A stretch of DNA of 64,000 nt from Talpa occidentalis (taxonomy: Eukaryota; Chordata; Mammalia; Eulipotyphla; Talpidae): positions 73,143,683 through 73,207,682 of the forward strand of contig NW_023601433.1 in NCBI RefSeq assembly GCF_014898055.3, given 5' to 3'. Below the pieces are notes generated by a model, which was given only the letters and a program-made list of their open reading frames with translations, ran no database searches and was not told the origin of the DNA. Both the position numbers and the translations under genes were made by a program. How positions within the stretch are numbered: the stretch's first letter is position 1; every line of letters begins with the position of its first letter. Below, piece by piece: positions 1-9,640 of the stretch.

Positions 1-212
1 TTTGGTGGCTCATCTGCTGGTACCAATAATTGTCTTTTGCACTTGGTTGGTGCCCTGCCTGGACTTATTTGTGTTCTGTTGTATTTTGTTATATTGTATT
101 TTGTTATATTTGATGTATTTGCTTTTGTGGGCCATGGCTGCATTGTTTGTTTGCTTAGAAAATTGTATATATATGTATAGACTATATGGCAGAAAACCCT
201 GAGGGGGTGGAC
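1..212 (+). mobile_element. 3' internal remnant of an endogenous retrovirus
   Basis: This stretch lies directly upstream of a sequence with LTR properties. It ends in a purine-rich run (201-210, GAGGGGGTGG) followed by AC and then the LTR start TG at 213, which is where a retroviral polypurine tract belongs. It can be read as a short hydrophobic frame (2-202, 66 codons, leucine- and cysteine-rich), but I cannot match that to an envelope anchor and it may be chance. The rest of the provirus, if present, lies outside the window. Class I (gammaretrovirus-like) is an inference from LTR style only. Confidence 0.5.
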
Positions 213-652
213 TGTAGGGTAAAGAAAATGTCAGGCTTTTCTGCCCTTCCGCCATCAGGATAGATGATGGATCCTTGTCCTGAATGCATGCCTGATGGCG
301 GGCACCTGGAATAGGGTGTGGGCATAGGTAGATGGGATTCAGCTGAGCTAAGACTGTGCTTTTAAGGGCGGCGTCACGGGGGGACGCTAGCAGCCCCAGC
401 CAGCAGCAGCAGAACCTGAAGGAGAAGCCGAAGCAGAAGCAGAGAACGCCAGAGAGCCCAGATAGAGTGAAGACTTGCTGGGGGCTGGGAGGCCTGCCAG
501 CCTCCCAGCCCCCCAGCCAGCACCCCTGCCTGCCATATGCCTGGTGAACCCCAAATAAAAAACCTGCAAAACTACTGAGGACTCTGACTCCTCCTTTACC
601 CGATCTGCATGGGATCAGAAAACCTGCCTTGTGCCCTGTCCTGCCCCTTACA
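213..652 (+). mobile_element. Retroviral LTR, probably the 3' LTR
   Basis: The 440 bp segment starts TGTAGGG and ends CCCTTACA, so its ends form the short inverted repeat expected of an LTR (TG...CA). A polyadenylation signal AATAAA lies at 554-559 and a weak TATA-like TTTTAAG at 359-365, which would place R at roughly 390-575 and U5 after it. The 4 bp on the left (GGAC) and right (GGGT) do not match. That argues against a solo LTR and fits a 3' LTR preceded by its polypurine tract. A 232-codon antisense open frame (10-708) crosses the LTR and is treated as chance. The host family was not identified. Confidence 0.65.
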
Positions 653-1779
653 GGGTGAAAAACCAAACTCAGAGAGGAACCTTCTTTGTGGCAAACACTA
701 AGAAGCACTGGGGTAGGTTGATGAGCAAATTGGGGAGATTTGGCCTATTTAGGGTGCCCAGGCTCCTGGGGCCAACAGCCGTCATAACTCACAATGGTAT
801 ATAGACTTTCCCTGTCAAGCCCTGTTCCTGATATCCTGGTGCCTTGGAACCAGCATCATCCTTGCCCTTTTATCAGCCCAGTTTACCTAAACGTGACTCA
901 TCTCTTCGAACTCCAAGATTCCCAGAGATAGCTCAACTTTTGACTTTTGACAACTCAACCAGGACAAAGGCATAAGTTATGACAGAAACTGATGCAAAAA
1001 TGAAGGCAACATTCTCTACCAAAATGGGGCAGATTCAGTAGAAACAGGGGATTTCTCCCATCCCTCTGTCCTGCAGAGCCCTCTGTTTGCTCCTCACACC
1101 CCAGTTCCAGGGTAAAGCAATTAAGTCATTTGCTGCCGGGACCTGGAGGTGGCAGTAACATATAATCACAAACATAAACAGTTTTATATGGTAATTATGA
1201 ATTCTGCTTATTTTTTTATCAGTGCAACCCAGACTGGAGATTATTTTCTGCTTGATATAATTCTAATTTTGATCCATCCTCCCCTTACCTCCACCCAACT
1301 TCAGGAGGATTAAGATGGGGCTATGGGTGATAATTTGGGATATGACAGAATCGAGGCCTCTATTTTCAGGTCTTGTATGACATGGATTTGGCCAAAATCC
1401 ATTTGCTGCTGACACTCCAGCCTTGTTAGGTCAAATATCCAAATGGTGACAACCCAGCATTCCATGGCAGCAAAACCTCCTCCACTGGCCTCCTGGACTC
1501 TGGCATCATCCCTTATGCTGGGTCCAAATTGTTCTTTTCAGAACATGGATCTTCCTGCCTTTCTTGTAAGGCATTTCCTCCTTGCTGAAGGGCACTGGTG
1601 TAAGTCAAAGGTGTAAGCTAACACAGAGAGACCAGGGCCTTCCAAACGAAGTCTTTAGCTAATCAACATCCCCAGCACACCCTGGAACGCCCACTCTTCC
1701 CCATCTAGGCCACATGGTTCTCTTAACCTGGTGGCTGAAGATAATTCTTCCCCCCGCTTCCCCTCCCCAGGCCTGCCAC
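653..1779. other. Unassigned, no gene seen
   Basis: Flanking DNA downstream of the LTR. I see no convincing frame or named repeat. It contains a near-perfect 21 bp palindrome at 1382-1402 (ATGGATTTGG against CCAAAATCCAT, one extra T), and homopolymer-free, moderately AT-rich sequence with TAATTA/TTATATG stretches around 1160-1210. Confidence 0.4.
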
Positions 1780-2340
1780 TGATCCTCTTCTCTCTACAAG
1801 CTGACAGAGGGATCTTTTAAGACACAATTCAAGTCATAAAACCCCTTTTCATGGTGTGTAGAAAAAGATCCAAATTCCATGCTCTCAGCCTGCATGTCCT
1901 GGCCTGGCCTGGCCCAGGGCTCCCTCTCACCTCTCCTCCTGCACAGCCTTACTTTTGCACATTGCACACCAGGCAGGCTGGCCTCTTTTTTCATTCTCAG
2001 TGCAGGACAAAGCCATTCCCACTTCAGAACATTTGCCTTTGCTGCTTGCTCCACAATACCCCCCCCCCCAGCCTCCAGGCAATTCTTTTATTCTCATTCA
2101 AGTCTTAGCCCAAGAGCTGTCCCCAGAGAGGCCTTCTCTGGCCCCCTCAGACCAGGCAAAGACTTTCCCTCCCCATCCCTCTCTGTTGTAGTCCTTATCT
2201 AGTTCTGTGTCTATGTATTACCTCTACTACCTATCTCCCCTTGTAGAGTCTGCGCCCCAAGAGGGCAGGGCTTGCGTCTGGATTCTTCAGTACTTGGCAC
2301 ATAGTAGATGCTCAATAAAAACAACCAAGTGTGTGAATGA
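1780..2340 (+). mobile_element. LINE L2, 3' region
   Basis: The order of motifs follows the L2 3' end: a block resembling GAACATTTGCCTTTGCTGC (about 2027), then AGAGAGGCCTTCTCTGGCC (about 2125), then GAGGGCAGGGCTTGCGTCTG (about 2261), and finally CTTGGCACATAGTAGATGCTCAATAAA running into GTGTGAATGAA. This is the classic terminal signature of L2. Apparent open frames here (1851-2202) are LINE shadow. A C10 run at 2058-2067 interrupts it. Confidence 0.85.
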
Positions 2341-2344
2341 ACAG

Positions 2345-2924
2345 CGCCTTTCACAGTTCCTTGAAGAGCCTTTCAGGCTCTCCTCCTGTGATTACAATTA
2401 TCTATTTATGAGGTAATCAGCAATTGAAAAGTTCCCCGTAATAATAACTGGAGCTTAACGTACAAATAAACCAAATACCATTAAGGACGTTCTGTGGCCA
2501 CTGGGGTGGATCAAGTGAGCTAATCGTCCAACTCCCAGCAATTAAGTCAATTAACCATTTAGACATATGCTGAGCCATTTCCCTGCTCGAGTTTCCTGGG
2601 GGCATCTGTGAAATTTGTGCAACTTATTTATGGTGTAAGCTTCTGGCCGTCCTTACTAACTGGGGTGACTGGGGAAGCAAGAGTGGTGTCTGGTTAAATA
2701 AGGAAAAAAAGCGCTGCAGCAAAATGTGATAAACGACGTGCTTCCCTCCCTCGGCGCTGTCACTCCCTCCTTCCCCGTGCGCAGAAAGGACGGGAGAGGC
2801 AGCTATTTCTTGCCTTGATTTATTCACTCAGCATGTTGGGGGCTGTTTTAACACCTGTGTGAGTCACGGAGGGGAAGGAGAAAGAGGAGAGAGGTGAGTG
2901 GGTGTTAACCCTGTGGGACACAGA
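2345..2924. other. Non-repetitive block, candidate regulatory sequence
   Basis: No repeat family is recognised. The sequence holds several ATTA/TAATC motifs (GGTAATCAGCAATTG, CAATTAAGTCAATTAACC) and a CpG-containing portion near 2730-2790 with GCGCTGC, AACGACGTGC and CGGCGCTGTC, unlike the CpG-poor surroundings. No coding frame is supported. Classification as conserved regulatory DNA is inference. Confidence 0.35.
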
Positions 2925-3112
2925 CTTCATCCTGGGTTCAAGTCCTGCCTCATACTCAGAACCTGTATCTCCTCACCTGGGCAATGGAGAGTTCCAGAGC
3001 CTGCCTCACCCAGGCTTGTGGTGAGAATTAGATGAACAGTGCAAAGTCCTTAAAGCGCGGTCGACACACGGAAAGTGCTTAATCGATGGTAGTTATCTTT
3101 GTTATCATTACT
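2925..3112 (+). mobile_element. MIR SINE
   Basis: It shows CTGGGTTCAAGTCCTGCCTC (MIR B-box region), CCTCACCTGGGCAATGG, GTGAGAATTAGATGAA and AGTGCTTAATCGATGGTAGTTAT, in MIR order. Confidence 0.85.
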
Positions 3113-3149
3113 GTTGAAGGTTAAAGAGAGGGAGGGAAAAAGAGCGAGA

Positions 3150-3290
3150 CAGGAGTCAGACACTCCTGCTTGGAATCCCAGTTCTTCCTGGCTTTTCATT
3201 GCCAGGAGCAACTAATTTCACCCCTCGGTGCCTCAGTGTGCTCATCTGGAAAATGGGCCGAATAATGCCAATGGAGTTTTTAAGATATAA
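3150..3290 (+). mobile_element. MIR SINE
   Basis: GGAATCCCAGTTCTTCC, then TTTCACCCCTCGGTGCCTCAG, then CATCTGGAAAATGGGCCGAATAATG match the MIR core. The predicted protein frame starting at 3199 is only this repeat. Confidence 0.8.
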
Positions 3291-3534
3291 TGAGTCAGAC
3301 CAGAGGCTTGAAAGCCTCTATTGTCCTCCTCACCCCCACTGGAGTCTCCCATGCAGTGGAGGGAGGAGCGGAAGGACAGTGCCCTCGGTCCCCCAGCAGG
3401 TCGCACAGAGGGAGCTCTGGTCTCTGGTTCTGATTTCAGAGTCTCAGAGCTGCAGCCACCTTGCCTGGCTTAGAGAGTTTACATCATGTGAAACAGAGTT
3501 GTCCTCTCAAGGAGAGATATGGTTCTGGAGATCA

Positions 3535-3778
3535 TTAGCATGTATTGATTGGGCACTTTCTTTTTCCCTAGCACTGCATAAAGCTGTTCACAGATATTAT
3601 GCAATTCAAACCTTCCTGAGAAATTCTGTGAGGTATATTTTATGGACAAGGAAAGGACTCAGAAAGGGCAAGTAACTCACCTCAAGTGACACAGCCAGGA
3701 AGTGGGGCAGCTGGAATTTGAACCAGGTTCTGGCTGAGTCCGGAACTCTGACCCATCTTGCCCTCCTGCGCGTGGCGT
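3535..3778 (-). mobile_element. MIR SINE
   Basis: Reverse-complement MIR motifs in order: GCATGTATTGATTGGGCACTTTC, TTATGCAATTCAAACC, GACAAGGAAAGGACTCAGAAAGG, AAGTGACACAGCCAGGAAGTGG, GGAATTTGAACCAGG. Confidence 0.85.
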
Positions 3779-3780
3779 GC

Positions 3781-4676
3781 ATGCTGTGATTTTCTCCACA
3801 TGGTATTCCAGTTTGTGAGGAAATAAAAGCATTCCAATTTCAAGATTAATCAATAGCTTTTGGAGAGGGGCCCTTGACACCTCTCCCCCCCAGCCCCAGC
3901 TGTCACCCTCCTCCTCTTCTTCTCTTACTTCCACCCGGCAAGCTCCCAGAAGGCAGCGGGTCCTTGGCTGAGGATGGAGAACAGCCAGATGGATCGGGCT
4001 CCTGAGACACAGACTCAACCTCCACATCAGAGATGGTTCCCACGCACTCTGTCCAGGGAACCGTGCTAGACCTGCCAACATCCGGGTCTTCAGGCTCAGC
4101 TTGGTGACTTCTCTGCACAGGATTTTGGAAAGCACCTAAAGCAGACATCTCTGCACCTAAAAATGCGTCTCTGATATTCTAAGGCTAGGGCGGTGGGTTG
4201 CCCGAGACTGTTTCTTCCTGGCAACAGTCAACACCATTCGGTGCCAGAAAGTGGAAGGAACAAATCTCCAGCTGAGGCATTGCTCAGGCTCCAGCAAAGG
4301 CCGGGCACAGGGAGCTGGCTACCAGCTCACTTTGACAGTGGGGTGGGATGAAGGAACTTATCTTCCACCTCCTCCTTCTGGACAACACTTTGCAGTTTGC
4401 AAAACTTCATATTAAGATGCAATATATTTTTTTCAGTATGATCATCATAGTAATTACATGTGTATACATACACTTCACATGTGTGCATATGTCTAGAAAG
4501 CTACATTTTATCTGCTTATCTTCAGGCAGATTCTTATATTTTATAGCTTATACTAACCAGACATGAAAACAAAGGATGGTAACAGAGAAGAAAAAGATAT
4601 GATGATGGTAATTATTATAAGAATTATTGGGGAACTACATTAAAAGTATAGATGCTAAAACCCAACACCAGAACTT
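3781..4676. other. Unassigned, no gene seen
   Basis: Unique-looking DNA. The first half is GC-moderate with a pyrimidine-rich run at 3880-3945 (CTCTCCCCCCCAGCCCC followed by TCCTCCTCTTC). The second half is AT-rich, with alternating TGTGTATACATACAC near 4460. Overlapping minus-strand frames (3677-4148) have no recognisable product. Confidence 0.4.
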
Positions 4677-4730
4677 TCGATGCAGTTAGTCTAGGTCAAG
4701 GTTTGAGAATCTAGATGTTAAAAATGTCAC
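4677..4730 (-). mobile_element. Possible MER5-type hAT fragment
   Basis: GATGCAGTTAGTCTAGG...TTTGAGAATCTAGATGTTAAAAA resembles the reverse complement of the MER5A core (GATTCAGTAGGTCTGGGG...GAATTTGCATTTCTAAC). It is short and diverged. Confidence 0.4.
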
Positions 4731-4784
4731 TAAAATGTACATTTAATACAGGTCATTTTATGCTATGTAAATTGCACCTCAGTT
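4731..4784 (+). mobile_element. L1M 3' terminus
   Basis: ATGTACATTTAATACAGGTCATTTTATGCTATGTAAATTGCACCTCAG resembles the common terminal motif of old L1s (ATTTTATGTTATGTATATTTTACC...). It runs straight into the TA tract, which probably grew from the poly(A) tail. Confidence 0.5.
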
Positions 4785-4835
4785 TATATATATATATATA
4801 ATATATATATATATATTATAAAATATATAAAATCC
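4785..4835. repeat. (TA)n microsatellite
   Basis: Alternating TA with two short breaks. It is self-complementary throughout. Confidence 0.95.
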
Positions 4836-4849
4836 CAGTGAGTCATTTG

Positions 4850-5110
4850 CCTCAGACTAGACTGTGAGGCAAGTCTTCCTTATGGAAGGTGCTGTCCGAG
4901 TCTGCAGGGGGTTACAGGTGGATGAGGTAGGAAGGACATTCCAGGTACAGGACACAGTGTGGGGAAGGTTTGGTGCAAGGGATAATGTGGAGATGTGGAG
5001 AACCATGGGGAATGATGGGGGAGACTGATAGGGACCAGGAAGCAGGAGGTCTCACCGACCAGCTGAGATGTTGAGCATCACTTTGATGGTTTTCAAGCCC
5101 TTGAAATGTG
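4850..5110 (-). mobile_element. LINE L2 fragment
   Basis: GGAAGGACATTCCAGGTACAGG, TGGTGCAAGGGATAATG, GGGACCAGGAAGCAGGAGG and TTTGATGGTTTTCAAGCCC follow the reverse-complement L2 order (GGAAGGGCATTCCAGGCAGAGG... to ...CATTGGAGGGTTTTGAGCAGG). Confidence 0.55.
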
Positions 5111-5299
5111 TTTGATGATTTTGTGCTTAGAAACAGTCATAGGCTAACCCATGAGACTGGATTGGGTAGGCAGACAAACAAGACATAGAAGCTAATTCTC
5201 ATGAAATAAAAAGCCACAAGCTAAATAATGCAGAAATCCATAGAGTAAACCCTCCTTTTGAGGCCTTTGTAATACACATAATTAAATTAACTCTGTAAG

Positions 5300-6900
5300 T
5301 TATACCATGTTTTATGAACTGTCTAGGAATTACTTTTCTTACTTAACAATTCAACAATAGACTTATTTCCTCAATATTGCACGTGTTAAACTGCCTTAAT
5401 CTTTTTAATGGTTGTATAGTATCCATTGTGTTAGATCTATTAGGTTGAAATTATAGATTTGCAGCCATTTTGACTTACAAAAAGGACCATTTTTGGTTTC
5501 CTTTAAACATCCCCTTGTTGAAGGATAATTAGGTTGTTTGCAAATTTTTTCTATGTATTTTTTTTAAAGATTTATTTATTTTTTTATACAAGCACTGGGT
5601 ACAGTCAGAAGTGCAGGAGGGTGAGAGAATTCACCAGAGCCAGAGCGGGGAGCAGAACAGGCAGACTGACGAAGTACACTGCTGAGGGGAGGAGCAGGCG
5701 GCAGGAGAAGTCTGTGCGCCATGTGGGACACTCGCCGGCAGCCAGGGATCAAACAGGTGCTGCAAAGGCTGAGGGCCGCTTCGCAACCCAGCGCTCAACT
5801 GCTGCGCCACCGGGGAGGCCCTTTCTATGTATTTTTAACAGTGTTAAAATGGTATTTGCTGAAAATACCTCCCTAAGCCCTTGTGCGAGAATAACTCTAA
5901 GGGAGATTCCTGAAAGCGGAATTGCTGGGTCAAGGGGTGGACAGATTGAAATTTTTGAGGGATACTATTAAGTGTTCTCAAGGAAAAAGAAAGGTGCCCA
6001 TTGAGGTTCTCAGGGGAAACTATCAAAACTATTATGTCTCAACGTTTACGCAAAGAAATTACATAATAAATGATCACAAAATCTCAATGCATATAACAGA
6101 AAGTATTTTCTGTGCTCCATAAAGATTGTACTCCCAATGTTCAAGTGTGCCTATTTTGCAACATCCTCGGAAGCCGCGTGTGTTATCACTAAAGAAAAAA
6201 TGTGCTGATTTGACCATTTAAAACTATCTGTTCTTGTAAATTGCATTTCTTTTATTGCAAGTGGAGTTTAACTTATTTTATGTGCTTCTTTGACCATTTC
6301 TATGCTTTCCTTGATTAATTTCACATTCATATACTTGGTTCATTTTTTTTTCTATTCACTTTTAATCTTTGTTTTCTTAATAATATCAAAGAGCTCTTTA
6401 TATAATGTGTGTATTAACTCTTAGCTTGTCTATAGGAAGTGAATAGTATTTCCCAGTGTACTGAATGCCTTTTACTTTTTATGCCTGTAAATATTTTCAT
6501 TTTTATGAAATTTAATCAATCTGTTTTGTTTTATAACTTATTGTTTTGTTTTTATACTTAGAAACATCCTCACTGCTTAAGGTCATAAATTGCTGACCCA
6601 CATTTTCATCTGGGGGTCTCAGAGTTTTATGCTTTGTTGTTAGCTCCAACCCATTGGGAATTGATTTTGCTGAATGGCTGTGAAGTAACAGTTTAACTCT
6701 ATCTTTGTTCTCTGGTGGTTAAACAATAGTCCCAGTGCAGTTTGTGGACTAATCTTTCCCCAACTGAACTGAAATGTTACCTTTCTGACATGTAGCTATT
6801 TATAAATCCTTAGGTCTATTTCTGGAATGCTTTGTTTTCTAAATTAATAAGCAAAAATACCTCTAATACTTCCCATTTCCTAGGTCTCAGGTCTTCTTTT
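5300..6900 (-). mobile_element. Old L1 (L1M-type), antisense, split by a SINE
   Basis: In reverse orientation the L1 ORF2 carboxy region and adjacent DNA are seen. ATGGTTGTATAGTATCCATTG and GGAATTGCTGGGTCAAGGGG are the standard signatures of the ORF2 end on the antisense strand. Next come CAAAGAGCTCTTTATATAATG and TCTATAGGAAGTGAATAGTATTTCCCAGTG, also L1M landmarks. The region is AT-rich and carries many stops. A SINE (5563-5821) interrupts it. Confidence 0.75.
5563..5821 (-). mobile_element. tRNA-derived SINE, subfamily A
   Basis: Read on the minus strand it starts GGCCTCCCCGGTGGCGCAGC (tRNA A-box region) and ends in an AAATAAATCTTTAAAAA-type tail. A 15 bp target-site duplication, TTTCTATGTATTTTT, flanks it at 5548-5562 and 5822-5836. 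Its tail region reads CTGACTGTACCCAGTGCTTG, which it shares only with the copy at 9358-9623. Inserted into the older L1. Confidence 0.92.
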
Positions 6901-6923
6901 GAGGAAGGCCTTTCCCATGTTTT

Positions 6924-6984
6924 CATTCATTCATTCATTTGTCTAGCCTGCCAGCCAGCCACTCATTCATCAACTCATTCATTT
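6924..6984. repeat. Degenerate (TCAT)n / CAGC repeat
   Basis: TTCATTCATTCATTCATTTG, then GCCTGCCAGCCAGCCACTC, then ATTCATCAACTCATTCATT: an interrupted tetranucleotide tract beside a SINE insertion. Confidence 0.85.
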
Positions 6985-7001
6985 TTTTAATTCATATTAT
7001 T

Positions 7002-7271
7002 ATTTTTTTAAGATTTATTTATTTATGCATATAAGAACTGGGGTGTAGGCCAGAGGTGTGGGGGGGGTGAGAGGATTCACCAGAGACAGAGTGGGGAGCA
7101 GAACAGGCAGATTGACTGAAATACTCTGTTGAGGGGAGCAGCGGCAAACACGACAGGTCTGCTATGCCATGTGGGTCAACTCCCTGGCTGGGGATTGAAC
7201 TTGTGCTGCAGTAGCTGTGGATAGCTTCATAGTGCTGTGTCTTAACTCCTTGCACCACCAAGGAGGCCCCC
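7002..7271 (-). mobile_element. tRNA-derived SINE, subfamily B
   Basis: Same SINE family, with the other 3' region (minus strand: CTGGCCTACACCCCAGTTCTT). Perfect 14 bp target-site duplication TAATTCATATTATT at 6988-7001 and 7272-7285. A G8 run near 7061-7068 is internal. Minus-strand frames here come from the SINE. Confidence 0.92.
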
Positions 7272-7374
7272 TAATTCATATTATTTCTTAACAGATATAT
7301 AGCTCCTAGAATTAATGACACAAAATCAGCTCAGGTGTGCTTTCTGCTCAAGACAATGGGGTATCAGATCCATT

Positions 7375-7555
7375 GCTTCATCCTATTGACTTCTCCTGAC
7401 AAGCCTGTGAAATGGGCATTATTCTCAACCACATATTTCAGATGAGGAAACTGAGGCTCAGAGGGGATCATTTGTCTGAACTCTCCTTGGTAGTAAACGC
7501 CAGTGGAGAATTTCAAACCCAGGTCAGGCTAGTGCTAGTTTTAACTCTTGGGTCT
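7375..7555 (-). mobile_element. MIR SINE
   Basis: TTCAGATGAGGAAACTGAGGC, GAATTTCAAACCCAGGTCAGGC and upstream AAGCCTGTGAAATGGGCATTATT match reverse-complement MIR. Confidence 0.85.
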
Positions 7556-8140
7556 GCTGCTTTATTTATAGAGTAAGGGTTCACCTTGAAGGTGCATCTA
7601 CCTGTGCTGCAGATTGTGTCTGGCTGTGTGAGTGCTCAGGTGACCTCCACACCGGCCCTGCCCACAGGAAGTGGCAGTCTGATGGTAGAGGCACGACATC
7701 AAACAGAACATTATAACCCAGTCTGAACAAGGCTAAAATAAAATAGTGGTGTACAAACCCTGGGAAGGATTTCCCTGAAAAAGCAAAAGCTTTCAACTTC
7801 TGCAAAGATGACTTTGCTGTCAGTCTAGCAAACTGAAAAGTCCATGTATAGGTGAGACCTGAAGGTCCAGAGCCAGAAATTTCTGGCAGCTTCTTCCATC
7901 CATTTGCACCTTGGATGCAGTTACCTACCATGCCAGGGATGCAGGACTCTGGACAGTCTTCACGGGAGAGAGTGTCAGCAATACGAGAAGCAGCAACCAA
8001 AAAAGTAAAAAAAAAAAAAAAAAATTCAACACCCTTCAAATCGGCCTTCTGGGCCTCATAGCTTCTGAAAACCTTGCCATCTGTCCACATAAGCATGTTC
8101 CAAAGTTTTAAGTACCTCGTTTCATGAACTCTGTTAAAGT
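7556..8140. other. Unassigned, with an A-rich end
   Basis: Unique-looking DNA. A poly(A) run lies at about 8006-8023, preceded by AAAAAAGT. The run could mark the 3' end of a retrocopy reading on the plus strand, but I see no AATAAA just upstream and do not recognise a parent transcript. A minus-strand frame of 220 codons (7581-8243) crosses the run as poly-phenylalanine, which argues against coding. Confidence 0.35.
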
Positions 8141-8300
8141 TAACCTGGCCCCATAATATATTGGGGAAATCTGCTATAAATAGAGGTAAATAGAGATTGT
8201 AAAGATAAATAACAATACCAGCACGCGAGGGCTGATAATGCACTCTATTTATGGCCCAGCTCTGGAAAGGGATGGCCAGCGATACTGCGTCTTTAATGAC
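8141..8300. promoter_or_regulatory. Candidate enhancer with MEF2/CArG-like sites
   Basis: CTATAAATAG at 8174-8183 is a perfect match to the MEF2 consensus YTAWWWWTAR. CTATTTATGG at 8244-8253 is one base from both a MEF2 and a CArG site. Between them are AAGATAAATAACAA (GATA and forkhead-like) and CTGATAATG. No repeat is recognised. Function is inference. Confidence 0.3.
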
Positions 8301-9069
8301 TTACTTTTGCCTTGGCAGCCTGTGTTCCCTGTTAGGGTACTAAAGATTCAGTGACACAAAAAGCTTACAGATAATTAAATATTGATTTTTGTTTTCTAAT
8401 CCTATATAAAAATTGTCCTGGGTCTCCCAATGGGGGTTTTATCTCACCAGGACATGGGGCGAAGGGAGGGCATCTTTTAACCCTCTTCACACTTCCCGTT
8501 GTGCAACACCGGGGTGTCCCTTAGATTAGGGGGAGTGTGGAAGGCTGGCTTCAGGGACACACAGCCTCTGTGTTGCGCAGGCCCTGTGCTCATAAGAGCC
8601 CTGCACTTGGCTTAATGTGCTGCTAGTACCTTCTTGAAATTCTTGATGGTTTTTGCACACTGGGGGTCCTGCGTTTTCCTTTTGTACTGGCCTCACAGTC
8701 ATGCACTCGTGCTGGGGGCTGGTCCGGCTGAGAATCCAGGGCAGTCAGTTCTGGACCCTCAGCAACCCCGCTGTTGCCCAGCACGCTCTCTTCCTCTCCT
8801 GCCCCCAATCTTGCCTGCCATGCCAGAAACTTCAAATCTGGGAAGAGGGCCAGAGAGAAATTTGTGATGAGAACAGTTTTTCTCTCCCCCTCTGCTCCCC
8901 ACCCCCACTCTCTTTCTTTTTTAAAAAAAATGCACCTCATTGTCATTTTGCGTCTGGAGTGAGGCTCGGGACATCTGGCAATGTGGCAGAGTTTCTGGCT
9001 GGCTGACTGGCTGGGGGAGGGGGTAGCGTGGTGGCCAGGTCATGGGCTCTGAGGGCCCACAGCATCCGA
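8301..9069. other. Mostly unassigned
   Basis: Holds CpG-poor unique DNA. CCTTCTTGAAATTCTTGATGG at 8630-8650 and the following bases resemble a widespread old mammalian repeat that I cannot name. T- and A-rich junk lies at 8910-8935 (CTTTTTTAAAAAAAATG). Small open frames on both strands have no recognisable product. Confidence 0.35.
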
Positions 9070-9215
9070 GGAGAGAGTCAGACTCAAAGAGCTGGGGCCT
9101 GAGCCAGCTCCAGCCCTGTGTTCTCTGTGTGGCCTTGAGCAAGTGAAACACCCTTCTAGGCCTCAGTTTTCTCATCCCCACGATGGAAATGTTGATTCTG
9201 GTCACTCTGTCTGCC
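9070..9215 (+). mobile_element. MIR SINE
   Basis: GTGGCCTTGAGCAAGTGAAAC, CTAGGCCTCAGTTTTCTCATC and CCCCACGATGGAAATGTTGAT follow MIR order. Confidence 0.8.
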
Positions 9216-9289
9216 CTTCTCTTTCAGCAAGACAGCTGGAGAGAACCAAGGTTAAAGAAATCAGGATCTGTGAAGTGATAAGAAAAATA

Positions 9290-9352
9290 GCTTATGCTTA
9301 CCTATATCAGGCACTTTACACTAGGTTCTTACACGTGCTAACAAAGGCATAT

Positions 9353-9357
<5 letters not shown>
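9290..9357 (-). mobile_element. MIR SINE, first part (split)
   Basis: GCTTACCTATATCAGGCACTTTACACTAGG is the reverse-complement MIR 3' portion. It continues after the SINE at 9624. Confidence 0.7.
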
Positions 9358-9387
<30 letters not shown>

Positions 9388-9623
9388 TACAAGCACTGGG
9401 TACAGTCAGAAGCATGGGAGGGTGAGAGAATTCACCAGAGCCAGAGCGGGGAACAGAACAGGCAGACTGATGAAATACACTGCTGAGGGGAGCTGCTGAC
9501 TGCAGGAGAGGTCTGCGTGCCATGTGGGACCCTCGCCGGTGGCTGGGGATTGAACCGGCACTGCAGAGGCTGCAGGCAGCTTTGCAGCCCAGCTCTCAAC
9601 CGCTGCGCCACCAGGAGAGGCCC
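9358..9623 (-). mobile_element. tRNA-derived SINE, subfamily A
   Basis: Same family as 5563-5821, including the CACTGGGTACAGTCAGAAG segment. The tail is an expanded ATTT repeat (9351-9388). Target-site duplication of 17 bp with two differences: ACAAAGGCATATTTATT (9341-9357) and ACAAAGGTACATTTATT (9624-9640). It splits a MIR, so it is younger than the MIR. Confidence 0.92.
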
Positions 9624-9640
9624 ACAAAGGTACATTTATT

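Noticed and set aside
10..708. 232-codon open frame on the minus strand
   Set aside because: It spans the LTR and flank in antisense, has low-complexity Ser/Pro/Gly stretches and no domain I know. Likely chance.
1851..2202. 85-107 codon frames at the L2
   Set aside because: Translation of LINE L2 3' DNA, not host genes.
6924..6984. CRISPR-like repeat array
   Set aside because: TCAT microsatellite, with no spacer structure. No CRISPR array exists in this window.
7999..8022. Poly(A) run as the tail of a processed pseudogene
   Set aside because: No AATAAA just upstream, no target-site duplication seen, and no recognisable parent gene. Left as unassigned.
7581..8243. 220-codon minus-strand open frame
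   Set aside because: It reads through the poly(A) run as poly-phenylalanine and matches no known protein. There is no splice or promoter evidence.
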